A DNA stretch of 64,000 bases from Mesobacillus harenae (GTDB taxonomy: Bacteria > Bacillota > Bacilli > Bacillales > Cytobacillaceae), in the NCBI RefSeq assembly GCF_013343715.1, contig NZ_JABUNR010000025.1, forward strand, positions 1 to 64,000. The letters run 5' to 3'. Position 1 is the stretch's first letter. Each line of letters begins with the position of its first letter. Of this stretch, positions 27,772 to 35,901 are shown piece by piece. Below the pieces are notes generated by a model. The model was not told the DNA's origin. It searched no databases and saw nothing but the letters and a program-made list of their open reading frames with translations. The position numbers and the translations under genes are program-made.

Positions 27772-29133
27772 GTGGAGAGTCTCTTTACGCTAAAGATTTC
27801 TGAAAATCAGTTAACAGCTGAGCTCGTATTAAAGAAGCTCCCAGATAGCGGAAATACTGTCTCACTTACCGATCTGTATGAGTTTATTGCAAGTGAAAAA
27901 GTCGTCTATGGAATCAAAAAGGAAGTAACGGAAATCATTTGCCAGGATCTGCATAAAGTGACCTTCCCAGTTATTATTGCAGAAGGCAAAGCACCTATTG
28001 GTGGAAAGAATGGCTATTTGCAAAACGAACTAGGTAGAAATCTTACCGAAGAGAAACGTTTCAATGTACGTAATATCCTGGAGATTCCATCAGTAACAGA
28101 AGGTCAATTGTTAGCAACAATCGTTCCCGAGAAGTCAGGGATAGCCGGAATGAGTGTAACTGGCAGGAAGATTGCTGCCACAAACGGAAAACCGCTGAAG
28201 ATCCGTGCTGATAAAAGTGTTAGCCAAATCGGCCAGCAGTTTTTCGCAGCCATAAATGGCCAATTGACCCTTACCGAATCGTCTATTTCTGTCAATCCGG
28301 TCTTTGTTGTTGAGGGAGATTTGGATATTAAAACCGGTAATCTTGATTTTGCTGGAAATATCGTGATTAAGGGTAACATTCCCGGTGGATATAAGTTGAA
28401 ATCTGGCGGAGATATCAGAGTTTTAGGTATAGTGGAAGGAGCCTCCTTGGAAGCAAACGGAAACATTATCGTGGAAAGCGGGATTACCGGGGGAACCAAT
28501 GGGATTGTAAGTGCTCGGGGAAGCATTCACGCTGCTTATTTAAATAACGCCATGATTAAAGCTGGAGAGAATGTCAGCATCAAGTCATCTATTCTGCATA
28601 GCAAGGTCATTGCAGCGGGAAAAATTGAGTGCAGCGGAGGTCACGTCATTGGCGGTTTGCTGGCTGCTGGCAAAGATATATTTATAAAAGAACTTGGGAA
28701 CGAGTTGTATACAAAGACAGAACTTCACATTGGCTGGAATCCTGTCCTGCAGCAACAAGAAGAAGCACTGCTGGAAGAACTAAGAGTTAATAATGAAAGT
28801 TTATGTAAGCTGAATGAAATTGAGTCAAAACTTATTCACCAAATAAAAAGTGAAGGAAAACTTTCACAACAACAGAGGCTGATCTTATCAAAGCAAAAGT
28901 CTACCCAGCAGCACCTTCATGAAAAAATAGCTAAAAATAAGGAACAGCTCCAAGAAATCAGAATCGAGAAGAAGGCTGGCCTTGAAGCCGCGCTTTATAT
29001 ATATGGACATGTTTACCCGAATACAAAAATTTATTTCGATAAGTATGTGAAAATGACCAACCAACAATATAAAAATGTTACATTTAAATACGAGGATACT
29101 ACTATCAATATTTATCCGAACGAGAACTTTTAA
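27772..29133 (+). CDS. FapA/DUF342 family protein
   Basis: 453 residues: N-terminal DUF342 domain (to about 150), a run of short beta repeats about 170-310 with Asn/Gly turns that looks like a right-handed beta-helix, and a C-terminal coiled coil (about 325-415). Related proteins are annotated 'flagellar assembly protein A', but no mechanism is established. GTG 27772 has GGGAGG at 27757-27762 nine bases upstream; TTG 27763 abuts that site, so the GTG is preferred. It is not in the B. subtilis fla/che operon as I recall it. Confidence 0.85.
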   Translation: MESLFTLKISENQLTAELVLKKLPDSGNTVSLTDLYEFIASEKVVYGIKKEVTEIICQDLHKVTFPVIIAEGKAPIGGKNGYLQNELGRNLTEEKRFNVRNILEIPSVTEGQLLATIVPEKSGIAGMSVTGRKIAATNGKPLKIRADKSVSQIGQQFFAAINGQLTLTESSISVNPVFVVEGDLDIKTGNLDFAGNIVIKGNIPGGYKLKSGGDIRVLGIVEGASLEANGNIIVESGITGGTNGIVSARGSIHAAYLNNAMIKAGENVSIKSSILHSKVIAAGKIECSGGHVIGGLLAAGKDIFIKELGNELYTKTELHIGWNPVLQQQEEALLEELRVNNESLCKLNEIESKLIHQIKSEGKLSQQQRLILSKQKSTQQHLHEKIAKNKEQLQEIRIEKKAGLEAALYIYGHVYPNTKIYFDKYVKMTNQQYKNVTFKYEDTTINIYPNENF

Positions 29134-29206
29134 AAGACCGACATCTCTTGTGTAATTACACCTTGGGCTGATCATACCATCAATTTTGTTAGAGGAGCAG
29201 ATTCTC

Positions 29207-29512
29207 ATGAGTTTAAAATTGATTGAGCTGCAAGTGGCATTGCCGAGAACATTAGATGCTGGAAAGCTGCAGGAACAATTGCAGCAGCGCGGGCAGCACC
29301 TATCTGAACATGCAGTCCAAAATGGACAGAATGAAGAAGAACTAAAACGGAAAACTGTTGTTAAACAAGAGAAGTCGAGCAAAGGAACGTTATCGGATGA
29401 TGCTGCTGGTCAAGGAAATCAGGCTTTTCAGCAGCAAAAGAGAAAAGAGAATGAAAAGCCGCAGAAACAGACACATCCTTATAAAGGGAAGAGTATTGAT
29501 TACAGCGGATAG
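29207..29512 (+). CDS. Small conserved-looking hypothetical protein between fapA and swrB
   Basis: 101 residues. The N terminus (MSLKLIELQVALPRTLDAG) is helical and followed by Gln-rich, highly charged sequence. The end HPYKGKSIDYSG looks conserved rather than random. GAGGAG at about 29192-29197 serves ATG 29207; a TTG at 29186 is in frame but has no ribosome site. Lying between fapA and swrB in one transcription unit suggests a motility role, but I do not know its function. Low complexity makes homology assignment hard. Confidence 0.7.
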   Translation: MSLKLIELQVALPRTLDAGKLQEQLQQRGQHLSEHAVQNGQNEEELKRKTVVKQEKSSKGTLSDDAAGQGNQAFQQQKRKENEKPQKQTHPYKGKSIDYSG

Positions 29513-29521
29513 AGGGGTACA

Positions 29522-30235
29522 ATGAACACATTTATTTTGTTAGTAAGCTTAATGCTGAACCTTGGTGCGATATTGGCCATCATTATCCTTTATCTGCGCC
29601 AAAATCGCTTTGCAGAATCTGAAAAGCGCCAGGAGAAAATGATAAGGGAAGCAGAAGAGCTTTTCAGTGTCTATCTTTTAGAAATGAAGGAAGAGAATGA
29701 AAAATTAATCAGCCGACTGCAAAAATCAAAGAACAGGAATTCTGAAACCAACCCAAATATCGGCACTAAAATTAAACAGACTGAAGCAACACAAGAAGAG
29801 GCGGCAGCCCTTCATCCTCTGAATGTTCCCCAAGCTTCATTGAAGCCAGCTGAGGTAACGAGTGATGAAGCTATAGAACCAGTTCTTACCCCGGGAAAAG
29901 CATATGCCTTCCGAACATTAAAAGCAGCCTATCAGCAAAATATAGATATTATGTCCCAGGGAGCTACTGAAGAGGGCTTGCATGCGCAGGAAAAAGATCT
30001 TTCTGGCCAGGCAAGACAGCCAGAAGATATCCAGAGTACAGAAGCCCGAAAGGACAAGAGAAACGGCCGAGAGCAGCCTAGTGAGGAAGTATATATGCAA
30101 TCATTATTGAATCAGGTGCTGCTTTTACAAAAACTAGGCTTTTCTGTTGAAGAAATTGCTCGAAAATTAAGTAAAGGGAAAACTGAAATAGAGCTTCTGC
30201 TAAAATTCAGGAAAAATGATCTCGAAAAAACTTGA
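29522..30235 (+). CDS. swrB: Swarming motility protein SwrB (YlxL)
   Basis: 237 residues: an N-terminal membrane helix (about 3-26, FILLVSLMLNLGAILAIIILYL), a charged coiled-coil region, a variable Glu/Gln-rich middle, and a conserved C-terminal helix-turn-helix-like end (LLNQVLLLQKLGFSVEEIARKLSKGKTEI). In B. subtilis SwrB promotes completion of the type III export apparatus and thereby SigD activity. Last gene of the fla/che operon; its 3' end overlaps the -35 box of the rpsB promoter. Confidence 0.88.
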   Translation: MNTFILLVSLMLNLGAILAIIILYLRQNRFAESEKRQEKMIREAEELFSVYLLEMKEENEKLISRLQKSKNRNSETNPNIGTKIKQTEATQEEAAALHPLNVPQASLKPAEVTSDEAIEPVLTPGKAYAFRTLKAAYQQNIDIMSQGATEEGLHAQEKDLSGQARQPEDIQSTEARKDKRNGREQPSEEVYMQSLLNQVLLLQKLGFSVEEIARKLSKGKTEIELLLKFRKNDLEKT

Positions 30236-30260
30236 TTGTAATTTCGACATATGCTATATT
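30232..30260 (+). promoter_or_regulatory. SigA-type promoter for rpsB
   Basis: TTGATT at 30232-30237, 17-base spacer, TATATT at 30255-30260, with an extended -10 TG at 30252-30253. Transcription should start near 30267, giving a leader of about 108 nucleotides before rpsB. It separates the ribosomal/elongation factor unit from the fla/che operon. Confidence 0.7.
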
Positions 30261-30374
30261 ATTTGATGGTGTTATTACACACGCTTATTGATTTAATTAG
30301 ATGGTGCTGTCCAAACAGTTTCTGATTAAAAATGATATAAGCGGAGGAAAACAAACCACTAGGAGGAAAAAAAC

Positions 30375-31085
30375 ATGTCAGTCATTTCTATGAAGCAATT
30401 GCTTGAAGCTGGTGTACATTTCGGTCACCAGACACGCCGTTGGAACCCAAAGATGAAAAAATATATTTTCACTGAGCGTAACGGCATCTACATTATCGAT
30501 CTTCAGAAAACAGTAAAAAAGGTTGAAGAAGCCTACAAATGGGTGAAAGACCTAGCTGCTGATGGCGGTACTGTTCTATTTGTTGGAACGAAGAAGCAAG
30601 CTCAAGATTCTGTTAAAGAAGAAGCTAAGCGTTCCGGAATGTACTATGTTAACCAACGTTGGTTGGGTGGTACATTGACAAACTTTGAAACAATCCAAAA
30701 GCGTATTACACGTTTAAAGAATATCGAAAGAATGGCTGAAGACGGCACTTTCGAAGTTCTTCCTAAAAAAGAAGTTGTTCAATTAAACAAAGAGTTAGAC
30801 CGCTTAGAAAAATTCTTGGGCGGAATTAAAGATATGAAGAAGCTTCCTGATGCTCTATTCATTATCGACCCACGCAAAGAGCGTATTGCTGTTGCTGAAG
30901 CACGTAAATTGAACATTCCAATCGTTGGAATTGTTGATACAAACTGTGATCCAGACGAGATCGATGTAATTATCCCTGCGAACGACGATGCGATCCGCGC
31001 AGTTAAACTTTTAACTGGTAAAATGGCAGACGCTATTCTTGAAGCGAAACAAGGGGAAGAAGTTGAAGAAGCTGTAGAAGCTTAA
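30375..31085 (+). CDS. rpsB: 30S ribosomal protein S2
   Basis: 236 residues with the S2 signatures LEAGVHFGHQTRRWNPKMK and PDALFIIDPRKERIAVAEA. Binds the 30S subunit late in assembly. AGGAGG lies directly upstream of the ATG. Codon use is that of a highly expressed gene (GTT, CGT, GAA rich), unlike the flagellar genes before it. The acidic C-terminal tail is typical. Confidence 0.98.
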   Translation: MSVISMKQLLEAGVHFGHQTRRWNPKMKKYIFTERNGIYIIDLQKTVKKVEEAYKWVKDLAADGGTVLFVGTKKQAQDSVKEEAKRSGMYYVNQRWLGGTLTNFETIQKRITRLKNIERMAEDGTFEVLPKKEVVQLNKELDRLEKFLGGIKDMKKLPDALFIIDPRKERIAVAEARKLNIPIVGIVDTNCDPDEIDVIIPANDDAIRAVKLLTGKMADAILEAKQGEEVEEAVEA

Positions 31086-31093
31086 TTTTAGAG

Positions 31094-31132
31094 AAAGGTG
31101 ATAGGAGGGAGCACCCTTTATCACCTTTTTTT
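31094..31132 (+). terminator. Terminator/attenuator between rpsB and tsf
   Basis: AAAGGTGATA (31094-31103) pairs with 31119-31128, with an inner GGG/CCC stem, followed by a T run to 31132. The stem is strong, so it could end rpsB mRNA or reduce read-through into tsf. Confidence 0.75.
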
Positions 31133-31211
31133 AAAGATTATGCTATTTTGCATAAAAAGAGCGATTTTAAGGTATAAGTTACATAGCTACTAATTTTAAG
31201 GAGGAAATAAC

Positions 31212-32096
31212 ATGGCAATTACTGCACAAATGGTAAAGGAACTTCGTGAGAAAACTGGCGCTGGAATGATGGATTGCAAAAAAGCCCTTCAAGAAACTGA
31301 TGGGGATATGGAAAAAGCAATTGATTTTCTTCGTGAAAAAGGCATTGCAAGCGCGGCTAAGAAAGCAGACCGCATTGCAGCTGAAGGAACAACTTACATT
31401 CTTACAGAGGGCAATGAAGCAGTTATTCTTGAAGTTAACTCTGAAACAGACTTTGTTGCAAAGAATGAAGGCTTCCAGGTTCTTGTTAAAGAATTAGCTG
31501 AGCACCTTCTTAAAAACAAGCCTGCTTCTGTTGAAGAAGCTGTTGCATCCACAATGGAAAACGGCGCTACAGTAGAATCCCATATCAATTCTGCTATCGC
31601 GAAAATCGGAGAAAAGCTTACTCTTCGCCGTTTTGAAGTAAAAACAAAAACAGACAGCGACGCTTTCGGTGCTTACTTACACATGGGAGGCCGCATTGGT
31701 GTTCTAACTGTTCTTGAAGGAACGACTTCAGATGAGGCAGCAAAAGACATTGCTATGCACATTGCTGCATTAAACCCTAAATATATTTCCCGTGACGAAG
31801 TATCACAGGAAGAAGTTGAACGTGAGCGTGAGGTATTAACTCAACAAGCTCTAAACGAAGGTAAGCCTGAAAAGATCGTTGCGAAAATGGTTGAAGGCCG
31901 TCTTGGCAAATATTTTGAAGATGTATGCCTTCTTGACCAGTCATTCGTTAAAAACCCTGACCAAAAGGTACGCCAGTTTGTAGAGTCTAAAGGCGGAACA
32001 GTTCGTGAATTCGTACGTTACGAAGTTGGCGAAGGTTTAGAAAGACGCGAAGATAATTTTGCAGAAGAAGTTATGAGCCAAGTAAATAAAAAATAA
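31212..32096 (+). CDS. tsf: Translation elongation factor Ts
   Basis: Nucleotide exchange factor for EF-Tu. 294 residues with the N-terminal UBA-like domain (VKELREKTGAGMMDCKKAL) and the core TDFVAKNEGF motif. AAGGAGG precedes the ATG. High-expression codon use, matching rpsB. Confidence 0.98.
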   Translation: MAITAQMVKELREKTGAGMMDCKKALQETDGDMEKAIDFLREKGIASAAKKADRIAAEGTTYILTEGNEAVILEVNSETDFVAKNEGFQVLVKELAEHLLKNKPASVEEAVASTMENGATVESHINSAIAKIGEKLTLRRFEVKTKTDSDAFGAYLHMGGRIGVLTVLEGTTSDEAAKDIAMHIAALNPKYISRDEVSQEEVEREREVLTQQALNEGKPEKIVAKMVEGRLGKYFEDVCLLDQSFVKNPDQKVRQFVESKGGTVREFVRYEVGEGLERREDNFAEEVMSQVNKK

Positions 32097-32115
32097 GCGG
32101 TAACCGCCGTTAAAG

Positions 32116-32142
32116 CAGGGAACACAATGTGTTCCCTGTTTT
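32116..32142 (+). terminator. Terminator after tsf
   Basis: Ten-base-pair perfect stem (32116-32125 with 32129-32138), loop AAT, then TTTT. The short T run suggests incomplete termination. Confidence 0.65.
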
Positions 32143-32270
32143 CAAAAAAGGAATAGAATCTTAGGCTAGATAATAGACTAGCTCCGAGCGTCCGTGCTTT
32201 TTATGCTTATCGCGGATGGCTGATGCTCAGTGCTTTTCTTTTTAGATCTAAACTACATATGGAGGTTCCT

Positions 32271-32996
32271 ATGAGCAGCCCTAAATACAAACGCGTTGTC
32301 TTAAAATTAAGTGGAGAAGCCTTAGCTGGAGAGCAGGGGTTTGGAATTAACCCTGCAGTCATTAAGAATGTAGCTAAACAGTTAAAGGAAATTGCTGAAT
32401 CTGGTGTGGAGGTTGCTGTTGTAGTCGGTGGGGGGAACATTTGGCGCGGGAAAATTGGCGAGGAAATGGGCATGGATCGTGCCACTGCTGATTACATGGG
32501 AATGCTTGCGACTGTTATGAACTCTCTAGCTCTGCAGGACAGTCTTGAACTAGCCGGAATTGAAACCAGAGTCCAGACCTCGATCGAAATGAGGCAGGTT
32601 GCAGAACCTTATATCCGCCGCCGTGCAATTCGTCACCTTGAAAAAGGCCGGGTAGTCATTTTTGCTGCTGGTACTGGAAATCCTTACTTTTCAACAGACA
32701 CAACTGCTGCCCTCAGAGCAGCAGAAATAGAAGCTGAAGTCATTCTTATGGCAAAGAACAATGTCGATGGCGTGTACTCCGCTGACCCTAGGTCTGACAG
32801 CACTGCCGTAAAGTACGATGAACTTTCGTATTTGGATGTGCTTAAAGAAGGCCTTGCAGTTATGGACTCTACAGCTTCATCTTTGTGCATGGATAATAAT
32901 ATACCGTTAATTGTTTTCTCCATTATGGAGGAAGGGAATATTAAAAGAGCAGTTATGGGTGAAACAATTGGAACAATTGTAAGGGGGAAAAAATAA
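32271..32996 (+). CDS. pyrH: Uridylate kinase (UMP kinase)
   Basis: Phosphorylates UMP to UDP; allosteric hexamer of the amino-acid kinase fold. 241 residues with VVLKLSGEALAG, VVVGGGNIWRG and DNNIPLIVFSI-type segments. An in-frame ATG at 32223 lacks a ribosome site and family similarity; ATG 32271 follows TGGAGGT. The gap from tsf holds the tsf terminator and a region able to form hairpins. Overlaps frr by one base. Confidence 0.97.
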   Translation: MSSPKYKRVVLKLSGEALAGEQGFGINPAVIKNVAKQLKEIAESGVEVAVVVGGGNIWRGKIGEEMGMDRATADYMGMLATVMNSLALQDSLELAGIETRVQTSIEMRQVAEPYIRRRAIRHLEKGRVVIFAAGTGNPYFSTDTTAALRAAEIEAEVILMAKNNVDGVYSADPRSDSTAVKYDELSYLDVLKEGLAVMDSTASSLCMDNNIPLIVFSIMEEGNIKRAVMGETIGTIVRGKK

Positions 32997-33553
32997 TGGC
33001 AAAACAGGTTATTGATAATGCTAAGGAACGAATGACTAAAGCGATCCAGGCTTATTCAAGAGAACTAGCCAGCATCCGCGCAGGCCGTGCGAATGCCTCT
33101 TTACTGGATCGTATTACAGTTGATTACTATGGAGCTCCTACACCGGTTAACCAGCTTGCGGGGATCAGTGTTCCTGAAGCGCGTTTACTAGTTATTCAAC
33201 CCTATGATAAAACCGTTTTGGGTGAAATCGAAAAGGCAATCATGAAATCAGACCTTGGGGTTAATCCAACAAGTGATGGATCGATTATTCGAATCGCGAT
33301 CCCGCAGCTTACGGAAGAACGCCGTAAGGACTTAGTTAAGGTCGTTAAAAAAGAATCAGAAGAAGCAAAAGTGGCGATCCGCAATATTCGCCGTGACAGC
33401 AACGATGATCTTAAAAAGTTAGAGAAAAATGGTGAAATAACTGAAGATGCCCTCCGCGGACACTCCGAAGATATTCAGAAGCTAACTGACGAAAACATCG
33501 CAAAAATCGAACAGCTAACAAAAGAAAAAGAAAAAGAAATATTAGAAGTCTAG
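32996..33553 (+). CDS. frr: Ribosome recycling factor
   Basis: Splits post-termination ribosomes with EF-G. 185 residues with the L-shaped RRF pattern (RAGRANASLLDRITVDYYG, IRIAIPQLTEERRKDL, RNIRRDSNDDLKK). Overlaps the pyrH stop (TAATG) with AAGGGGG upstream. Its TAG stop is inside a 28-bp sequence that recurs 122 bases downstream. Confidence 0.98.
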   Translation: MAKQVIDNAKERMTKAIQAYSRELASIRAGRANASLLDRITVDYYGAPTPVNQLAGISVPEARLLVIQPYDKTVLGEIEKAIMKSDLGVNPTSDGSIIRIAIPQLTEERRKDLVKVVKKESEEAKVAIRNIRRDSNDDLKKLEKNGEITEDALRGHSEDIQKLTDENIAKIEQLTKEKEKEILEV

Positions 33554-33699
33554 CCAAAGAAAAGCGGAGCCGACTGTTCAGGGGCGTCAGGCATAAGACG
33601 AGCGCTGACAGAAGGCGTTCGTTGCCTTCAGAAGCGATTGGCTTATGACCCCGAGCCCCTAGGAGGCGCAGCTAGCCAAAGAAAAGCGGAGCCGACTGT
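33550..33699. repeat. Structured intergenic repeat (type B) with duplicated 28-bp end
   Basis: A 28-bp sequence (33550-33577, includes the frr TAG) is repeated exactly at 33672-33699. Between them is a copy of the type B repeat, with GAAGGC/GCCTTC hairpin core and GGCATAAGAC...GGCTTATGACC arms. It is the reverse complement of the units at about 45995-46121 and 46237-46363. Confidence 0.8.
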
Positions 33700-33802
33700 C
33701 CAAAACTGGAGGCTCCGAGGAAGAAGCATTTTTTGCTTCTGCCGAGAAAGAGCAGTTTGCCGAGTTTCTGAATAGAAACAAAGTTTACTAAAACAGCTAT
33801 TA

Positions 33803-33832
33803 AAAAGACCCTCTGCCCTCAGGGGGTCTTTT
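33803..33832 (+). terminator. Terminator after frr
   Basis: Thirteen-base-pair stem (33803-33815 with 33820-33832), one G-U pair, loop CCCT, A-rich before and T-rich after, so it can act in both directions. The preceding 33700-33802 is non-coding and holds a small GAAGCA/TGCTTC hairpin. Confidence 0.8.
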
Positions 33833-33981
33833 ACTCTATTAGTACCTTTCGATGCAAAATCTGCTGGCAGAGCTATTGCATTTTTGCCGGCTCTTTCGAG
33901 AAATCATCTAATTTCCTTAACAAATATTCTGTTTTGTATATATCATACATAGCATTTTATAGAGATATCTTTTTTTATTTT

Positions 33982-33990
33982 TGGTATGAT
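33982..33990 (+). promoter_or_regulatory. Possible extended -10 promoter for uppS
   Basis: TGG followed by TATGAT at 33985-33990 fits an extended -10 SigA element; no clear -35 is seen. It sits after the frr terminator and about 90 bases before uppS, where a promoter is expected. Confidence 0.4.
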
Positions 33991-34077
33991 AAGAACATGT
34001 GGAAAAAGGGAATAGCATCCAAAAATATAAAGCTATTTTCGACAGGACAAGATTAACCTATTCGGGGGAGCTGTCTT

Positions 34078-34854
34078 ATGTTAGATAAAATGAAGCTTTG
34101 GAAGAGCCAGCCTATCTCTTCCAATTTCCAAGAGCGAGTAATGAGGATAAAAAAACAAGAAGTACCTTCCCATGTCGCGATCATTATGGATGGAAACGGC
34201 AGATGGGCAAAAAAGAGAGCGCTGCCCCGTGTAGCCGGACACCATGAGGGAATGAAAGTGGTCCGCAAGATCACTAAACTGGCAAATGAACTTGGTGTCA
34301 AAACATTAACTGTGTACGCCTTCTCAACAGAAAACTGGAAGCGGCCTAAGATGGAAGTCGATTTTTTAATGAAGCTGCCTGAAGAGTTTTTAGGCACGTT
34401 TTTACCAGAGTTAGTTAAGGAAAATGTACAGGTGAAAATGATGGGGTACCGTGAAAAGCTTCCAGCCCATACATTGAGAGCAGTCGAATCTGCTATTAAT
34501 GAAACTAAAAATAATACTGGTCTCATTTTAAATTTCGCACTAAACTATGGGAGCAGGGCTGAAATACTGGAAGCAGTCAAGCATGTCTTAAATGACTCCA
34601 ATAATGGTATAATAAGTGAAAAAGACTTAAATGAAGAAACTTTTTCTTCCTATCTAATGACCTCTGAACTTGCTGATCCTGACCTTCTAATTCGAACAAG
34701 CGGTGAAATTCGCTTAAGTAATTTTATGTTATGGCAGCTTGCGTATTCAGAGTTTTGGTTCACGGATGTCCTATGGCCTGATTTTGGGGAAGAACATTTT
34801 GTTGAAGCGATAGAGGTCTATCAAAACCGCCAGCGGCGTTTTGGAGGAGTATAA
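34078..34854 (+). CDS. uppS: Undecaprenyl diphosphate synthase (isoprenyl transferase)
   Basis: Makes the C55 lipid carrier for peptidoglycan and teichoic acids by cis-condensation of isopentenyl diphosphate. 258 residues with IIMDGNGRWAKKR (D38 binds Mg-pyrophosphate), AFSTENWKRP, and LIRTSGEIRLSNFMLWQ. GGGGGAG precedes ATG 34078. Followed by cdsA after 147 non-coding bases. Confidence 0.97.
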   Translation: MLDKMKLWKSQPISSNFQERVMRIKKQEVPSHVAIIMDGNGRWAKKRALPRVAGHHEGMKVVRKITKLANELGVKTLTVYAFSTENWKRPKMEVDFLMKLPEEFLGTFLPELVKENVQVKMMGYREKLPAHTLRAVESAINETKNNTGLILNFALNYGSRAEILEAVKHVLNDSNNGIISEKDLNEETFSSYLMTSELADPDLLIRTSGEIRLSNFMLWQLAYSEFWFTDVLWPDFGEEHFVEAIEVYQNRQRRFGGV

Positions 34855-35001
34855 CGAAGCATGGGTGAACAGGCTGGGTCTAGCCTAGGCTACCATCATT
34901 CAGGCTAACAGTTTCTTCAGCGTTGTAAAGTTGTGCTAATAAAGTTCCTTTTTAGTTACATTTACTCTGGCTGCTAGAACGAAACAAAGGTGGAAGATTA
35001 G

Positions 35002-35790
35002 ATGAAGCAAAGAATTCTTACAGCGGTCATTGCAGCGGCTGTTTTCCTGCCCATAGTTATTTTTGGAGGACTCCCTTTTATTGTACTTGTATATGTTTTG
35101 GCATCTGTCGGATTATATGAGCTGCTGAAAATGAAAAAATTGTCTATTTTTTCGGTTCCAGGCATACTATCACTATTGTTATTATGGATTTTTCTTTTGC
35201 CTGAACAGTATTCCGATATCCTGGCGAATCTTCAGTATACAAAAGTTGAAGCTGCACTTCTCGCTGTATTGTTATTTTTAACATATACAGTAGCAACTAA
35301 AAACCGTTTTACCTTTGAGGATGCTGCTTTTTCTATCCTCGCAACGCTTTATGTAGGAATGGGTTTTTATTATTTTATTGAAACTCGTGAAGCTAGCTTA
35401 CTTTTTGTGTTTTATTCATTGTTCATCATTTGGGCAACGGATTCCGGTGCTTACTTTATAGGAAAAGCGACAGGCAAAACCAAACTTTGGCCTGAAATCA
35501 GTCCAAACAAGACGGTTGAAGGTTTTTTTGGCGGAATCGTAAGTGCACTTGCAGTTGCTATATTATTTATCCTATTCTCTGATATAGAAGCGTCCTTTCT
35601 AACATTGGCTCTCGCTACGGCTTTCCTTTCAGTCTTTGGTCAAATTGGAGATCTTGTAGAATCAGCCTTAAAGCGCCACTACCATGTGAAAGACTCTGGG
35701 AACATTCTTCCAGGGCATGGCGGAATTCTGGACAGGTTTGACAGCTTGCTATTTGTGTGGCCGTTAATGCACTTCTTCCATTTGTTATAA
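35002..35790 (+). CDS. cdsA: Phosphatidate cytidylyltransferase
   Basis: Forms CDP-diacylglycerol for phospholipid synthesis. 262-residue integral membrane protein with several hydrophobic helices and the C-terminal CdsA signature around SALKRHYHVKDSGNILPGHG and GGILDRFDSL. AAAGGTGG precedes the ATG. Confidence 0.96.
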   Translation: MKQRILTAVIAAAVFLPIVIFGGLPFIVLVYVLASVGLYELLKMKKLSIFSVPGILSLLLLWIFLLPEQYSDILANLQYTKVEAALLAVLLFLTYTVATKNRFTFEDAAFSILATLYVGMGFYYFIETREASLLFVFYSLFIIWATDSGAYFIGKATGKTKLWPEISPNKTVEGFFGGIVSALAVAILFILFSDIEASFLTLALATAFLSVFGQIGDLVESALKRHYHVKDSGNILPGHGGILDRFDSLLFVWPLMHFFHLL

Positions 35791-35865
35791 TATAAACTAT
35801 TGGAACACGGAAATGTCCGATAACTGAATCTTTATAGTAACGCACTGAGAAGCTGCGCTTGAAAT

Positions 35866-35885
35866 GAGCGGATCGCTCTTCTTTT
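35866..35885 (+). terminator. Possible weak terminator after cdsA
   Basis: GAGCG (35866-35870), loop GAT, CGCTC (35874-35878), then TTCTTTTT. It ends just before the dxr ribosome site, so it may reduce rather than stop transcription. Confidence 0.35.
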
Positions 35886-35901
35886 TAGGAGTTGAACAAC
35901 A

